64,000 nt of DNA from Aphidius gifuensis (lineage: Eukaryota; Arthropoda; Insecta; Hymenoptera; Braconidae): NCBI RefSeq assembly GCF_014905175.1, contig NC_057789.1, positions 25,106,555-25,170,554 of the forward strand, in the 5' to 3' direction. Below are positions 60,155 through 64,000 of the stretch, piece by piece (position 1 is the stretch's first letter; each line of letters begins with the position of its first letter). Below the pieces are notes generated by a model. That model saw nothing but the letters and a program-made list of their open reading frames with translations, searched no databases and was not told where the DNA came from. Both the position numbers and the translations under genes were made by a program.

Positions 60155-61384
60155 TTAAAAGTCAATAGTTGGCTCAGTGATATTGTAGTGTTGAATCAAT
60201 TGTTCCCATTGTTCATAATTAATGCTAATCATATTTTGAATGTTGACGTTAATTCCTTTATTTTCTGCTTCTTCTTTTTCTCTGTTTGATGTTGGCATAA
60301 CACAAAGATCAGCTTCACCTTCAACTGGAAAAATAATTTATTTAGATACAGTTTATAAGTAGGATAATAATTATAATGATATTTAATTACCACGAAGCAT
60401 ACGTAGACGTCCATCACGAACAAGAAAAGCTGTGTGTAAAATATTTTCAATTGTTTTACCAAAATCATGTGGATTAAGAACCAATTTAAAATAATTCATT
60501 GGTTGTTTACCAGTATCATTATAAATCATTCTTATTTTTTTAGCAAGTTGTGTAACTGTTTGTTCAACAGTAGTATCTTCTTTTTCAAGTACTGTTACTG
60601 TATCAGGTTTTTTTAATGTTACTTTAGCTTCTTTTTCACGATTTAAACGACGTTGAGCAACAGCTGTTTCATTTCTACGTGTTGCTTCTGGTTTAGCAAC
60701 TGGATTTATGCTACTTAAAAGCATTGATACTTGTGGTGTATTTTTAAATAAACAAAGAATATTTGGTTCAAGAAGTTTCCAATTTGGCTCATCATGTGGT
60801 TCATCAGCAAGACCAATAGCAAAAGATATCTGAACAAAAAATAAATTTTAATCATGTTTATCATAAATTTATTATTTTAAAATTAATACTTACTATTTTT
60901 TTGACAAAATCAGATCTTTTGTATTGACTCATTTCTTTGGACATTGAATTCATACAGCTTTGAATGATATTTGATGATAATGTCATCACTTCAGAATCAA
61001 TCAAAACTTGATCTGAATTTTCAACTGTAAAATAAAATTTAACAATAATTAATTCATCAAGCTAATTAAAAATATAAATAACATACTTCTTTCTTCAGTC
61101 GCAGCATTTTCCCAATCATGATGAATTTCATCAACCCTCTCAACCATTTCAGTCAAATTATCAAGAGCTTCTGGATCAGCATGATGTTCTATAACGCGAT
61201 AAGCACCTTTGTAAATAAAAAATCATTAAGTATTATTTAATTCAATTAATTTATAATTTAACATACGTAAATCTGTTGCTTTATTTAATGCATCTCGAAG
61301 TGCTGCTTTACGATCAACAGGAGATGCATAAAAACTTCGTCGTTCACGATTTGCCATTGGTGGTGTTGATAATATTGCAGACAT
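60155..61384 (-). CDS. Nse4: NSE4 (EID family), SMC5/6 complex kleisin, 325 aa, five exons
   Basis: Exons are 61384-61267, 61206-61087, 61024-60894, 60829-60391 and 60324-60155; all phases agree. NSE4 bridges the SMC5 and SMC6 heads in the complex that resolves recombination intermediates. The N-terminal part is helical, with EALDNLTEMVERVDEIHHDW. The C-terminal winged-helix region is the most recognisable: NYFKLVLNPHDFGKTIENIL, then HTAFLVRDGRLRMLRG. The final exon ends YEQWEQLIQHYNITEPTIDF. Assignment rests on the PHDFxKTxENIxxxxFLxRDG pattern, length and acidic linker. Confidence 0.85.
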
Positions 61385-61739
61385 TTTTTTTATTATTTTA
61401 TTAAACACAATAATCAATGACAATTTAATGTTAAAATGATAAAATAAATTAAAACAAAATACGAGTGAACAGGCTCAGACAGGATCACAAAGTAAAATGT
61501 GAAAAGTTGTTGTTGTGTGTGCTTTGTGTGGTTGGTTGGTTCAAATTCTTCAAGAAAAAAAAAAAAAAACACGCACGACGATTTTAAGGCAGCGCTTTCA
61601 TGTAACTTCAATATTTTTTTGTTGTTGATTTATCTGAAAATTAAATTAAAAAATTATTCAATATTTATTCATTATTAATTATTTTTTAATATAAAAATAA
61701 TTGATATTTAATTATTGTAAATATCATAAAAATATTAAA

Positions 61740-62058
61740 TTATCCAGAGTTGATTTTTTTTGCGTCGAAACTCTGAATTTCGATTGGTTCAAATTGACCA
61801 CCACCACCGCCATTATCATTACCAAAATTATTAATTTATAAAAAAAAAAAAATAACAGTGTTCAAAGTACAATTTTCTATTGTAAATTAATTATTTACTA
61901 ATATCAAAATGTTTTAAATAAATCAAAGATATTAAATTAATTTTTTTTTTACTATTTTTTTCTTTATCAATAACTGACACAAACAAAATGTCGTTGGCCT
62001 GAAAATTATTTACAACTGTTTGCAACTGTTTTTTCTCATCAGCTGTGATGAATTTCAT
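61740..62058 (-). CDS. Possible small gene, unrecognised
   Basis: An ATG at 62058 starts MKFITADEKKQLQTVVNNFQ and the frame continues to a stop at 61891-61893 (55 codons). The last 20 codons are A/T-run derived, so splicing is likely, for example at A|GTAAAA. Downstream, 61831-61740 is open on the minus strand as FGNDNGGGGGQFEPIEIQSF then a stop, but no good acceptor precedes it. The pieces could be two exons of a small protein divergent from VPS41. Confidence 0.3.
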
Positions 62059-62190
62059 AACCAAACACACGTAAAAAAAAAACATAAATAAATAATAATA
62101 ATAAATCTGTCATTATTTGACAGCCAACTCCTTAAATTAATGTTTATTAATTTAATTAACCAAAGAAAATTTTATAGAAGCTAATTTATA

Positions 62191-64000
62191 ATGGATGAAA
62201 ATTCTCCAAAGGTAATTAAATATAAATAATAAATATTTACAACAAATAAACAAGTGTTTATATTATTTTTTTAAGGATGATCAGAGTAATCATAATGATG
62301 ATTCATACTCTGAGACAGATGAAATTGAGCCAAAGTTAAAATATGTTAGAATGCAAAATAACATAAAAGATATATTGGAAAATGATGCTGCAAGTTGTAT
62401 TGCTGTTCATTCAAAGGTAATAAAAATAAATTGCATAAATAAAAAATAAGTATAAACAAGTGTAAATAATATAAAAAATCATTACAGTTTCTTTGTTTGG
62501 GTACACACTGGGGTAGAATACATGTACTTGATCATCAAGGAAATAAAATACAATCAAAAACTCTTCAAGGTCATACAGTTGCTGTTAATCAAATATCAAT
62601 TGATCAAAAAGGTGATTGTATTGCATCATGTTCAGATGATGGTAAAATATTTATATGTGGTCTTTATACATCAGATAATAATCATAATATACCACTTGGT
62701 CGTTTGGTTAAAAGTATTGCAATTGATCCAAGTTATTCATTAAATGGTGGTAATAAAAGATTTATAACTGGTGATGATAAATTAGTATTATATGAAAAAT
62801 CATTATTTTCAAGAATTAAATTAACAATATTATGTGAAGCTGAAGGTGGTGTTAGATCAGTTGCTTGGATGGGACAATTTGTTGCATGGGCATCTGATAC
62901 TGGTGTACGTGTTTATGATTTAAATGCAAAATGTTCATTGGGTTTATTAAAATGGTCAAAAAGTCAATCAGCTTTACCAGAACATTATCGTTGTAATTTA
63001 CGTTGGAATAATGAACGTATATTATTAATTGGTTGGATTGATACTGTTAGAATATGTCAAATACGTAAAAGATCAATACAAGAAATGATTAATCGTGATT
63101 TACCAGAATATATTGTTGATCCAATATCAACATTTCAAGTTGATTTTTATATATCTGGTATTGCACCACTTGATAAACAATTAGTTATTCTTGGTTGTCC
63201 AAAAGAACTTGATGATGATGGAAAAAGTCAAAGACCAACATTACATATTGTTGAACCAAAATATCAAGATTTTATAACAATATGTGCAAATTATCTTAGT
63301 TTAAGAGGATATAAAGAATACAGTTGTAATGATTATAATCTTGATTGTTTAACTGATGAAAATCGTTTTTTTATTGTTAGTCCAAAAGATATTGTTATTG
63401 CTAGTTTATATGATATTGATGATCGTATTGAATGGTTATTATCACATGGTAAATTTGAATTAGCACTTGAAGCTGTTACAATAAATGATGGTAAAGATTG
63501 TAAAAAATATAATTTAATAAATGTTGGAAGAGTTTATCTTGATTATTTATTAACAACTAAAAATTATAATGATGCTGGTAAGCTATGTTTAAAAGTACTT
63601 GGTAGAGATAAAAAATTATGGGAAGATGAAGTATATAAATTTGCAAGAGTACATCAATTACGTTCAATATCATCATATTTACCACGTGGTGAAATAACAC
63701 TTGATCCATTAATATATGAAATGGTATTATTTGAATATTTAAAAATGGATCCAAATGGTTTTTTACAATTAGTTAAAGAATGGTCACCAAAATTATATAC
63801 TGTTGCTGCTGTTGTTAATGGTGTACTTGAACATTTATTAAATCATATACAATATAAAAATGTTTTACTTGAAGCATTAGCAATATTATATAGTCATGAT
63901 GGTAAATATGATAAATCATTAGCAATGTATTTAAAATTACGACATAAAGATGTATTTCAATTAATACAAAAACATCAACTTTATCAATCTGTTTATGATA
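62191..64000 (+). CDS. lt: VPS41 (light), HOPS complex subunit, N-terminal ~558 residues, runs off the right edge
   Basis: Exons are 62191-62211, 62276-62416 and 62488 to beyond 64000, all phase 0. VPS41 is a HOPS subunit that acts with AP-3 and Rab7 in endolysosomal and pigment-granule traffic. After an acidic N-terminus, a WD-type beta-propeller begins at FLCLGTHWGRIHVLD, with GHTVAVNQISIDQKGDCIAS and SDTGVRVYDLNAK. Later come RCNLRWNNERILLIGWIDTV and the family segment VDFYISGIAPL. The alpha-solenoid follows: DRIEWLLSHGKFELALEAV and the clathrin-repeat-like ALAILYSHDGKYDKSLAMYL. The frame is intact to the window edge. Confidence 0.93.

Overview
This is a window of nuclear insect DNA. It is extremely AT-rich, with introns mostly of 60-90 bases, GT-AG splice sites, and long A/T homopolymers everywhere. 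The gene set is animal and arthropod: diablo, a ClC-2-type channel, ninaB, synaptobrevin, mitochondrial ATP synthase beta and VPS41. The composition and compact introns fit a hymenopteran such as a braconid parasitoid, but that placement is an inference.

Layout, left to right. Positions 1-13029 hold, mostly on the minus strand, an unrecognised partial gene, a FLYWCH zinc-finger gene, the kelch-like gene diablo, NF-YB (plus strand), a two-pass membrane protein with two candidate first exons, and the ribosome-biogenesis gene RRS1. Positions 13.2-21.7 kb are accessory in character. They hold three small plus-strand genes of unknown function, fragments of broken genes (one recognisable as a woc/ZMYM-type zinc-finger gene), and a dense set of non-autonomous inverted-repeat elements, including an ~830-base nested palindrome. 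Positions 22.1-27.1 kb hold a sugar transporter of the Tret1 type, with a distant first exon and TATA box.

Positions 30.4-33.9 kb hold a carotenoid oxygenase (ninaB type) with a ~185-base alternating satellite in one intron. Positions 34.7-44.8 kb hold a ClC-2-type chloride channel with three interchangeable first exons; an Ldh_2-family dehydrogenase gene lies inside its longest intron on the same strand. Positions 46.4-55.2 kb hold two synaptobrevin genes in divergent orientation, the plus-strand one with a start codon split by an intron and several possible last exons. Positions 56.9-64.0 kb hold ATP synthase beta, NSE4 (SMC5/6 complex) and the start of VPS41 (HOPS complex).

Two observations cut across the genes. 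Four conserved genes (diablo, sugar transporter, ninaB, Ldh_2) carry six frame breaks in all, each in or beside a short run of A or T. That pattern looks more like homopolymer error in the assembly than six mutations. Two genes use GC-AG introns with the same GCAAGT donor. I found no prokaryotic features, CRISPR array, rRNA or convincing tRNA. All gene structures were read by eye from splice signals, phase continuity and remembered family features; no search was run.
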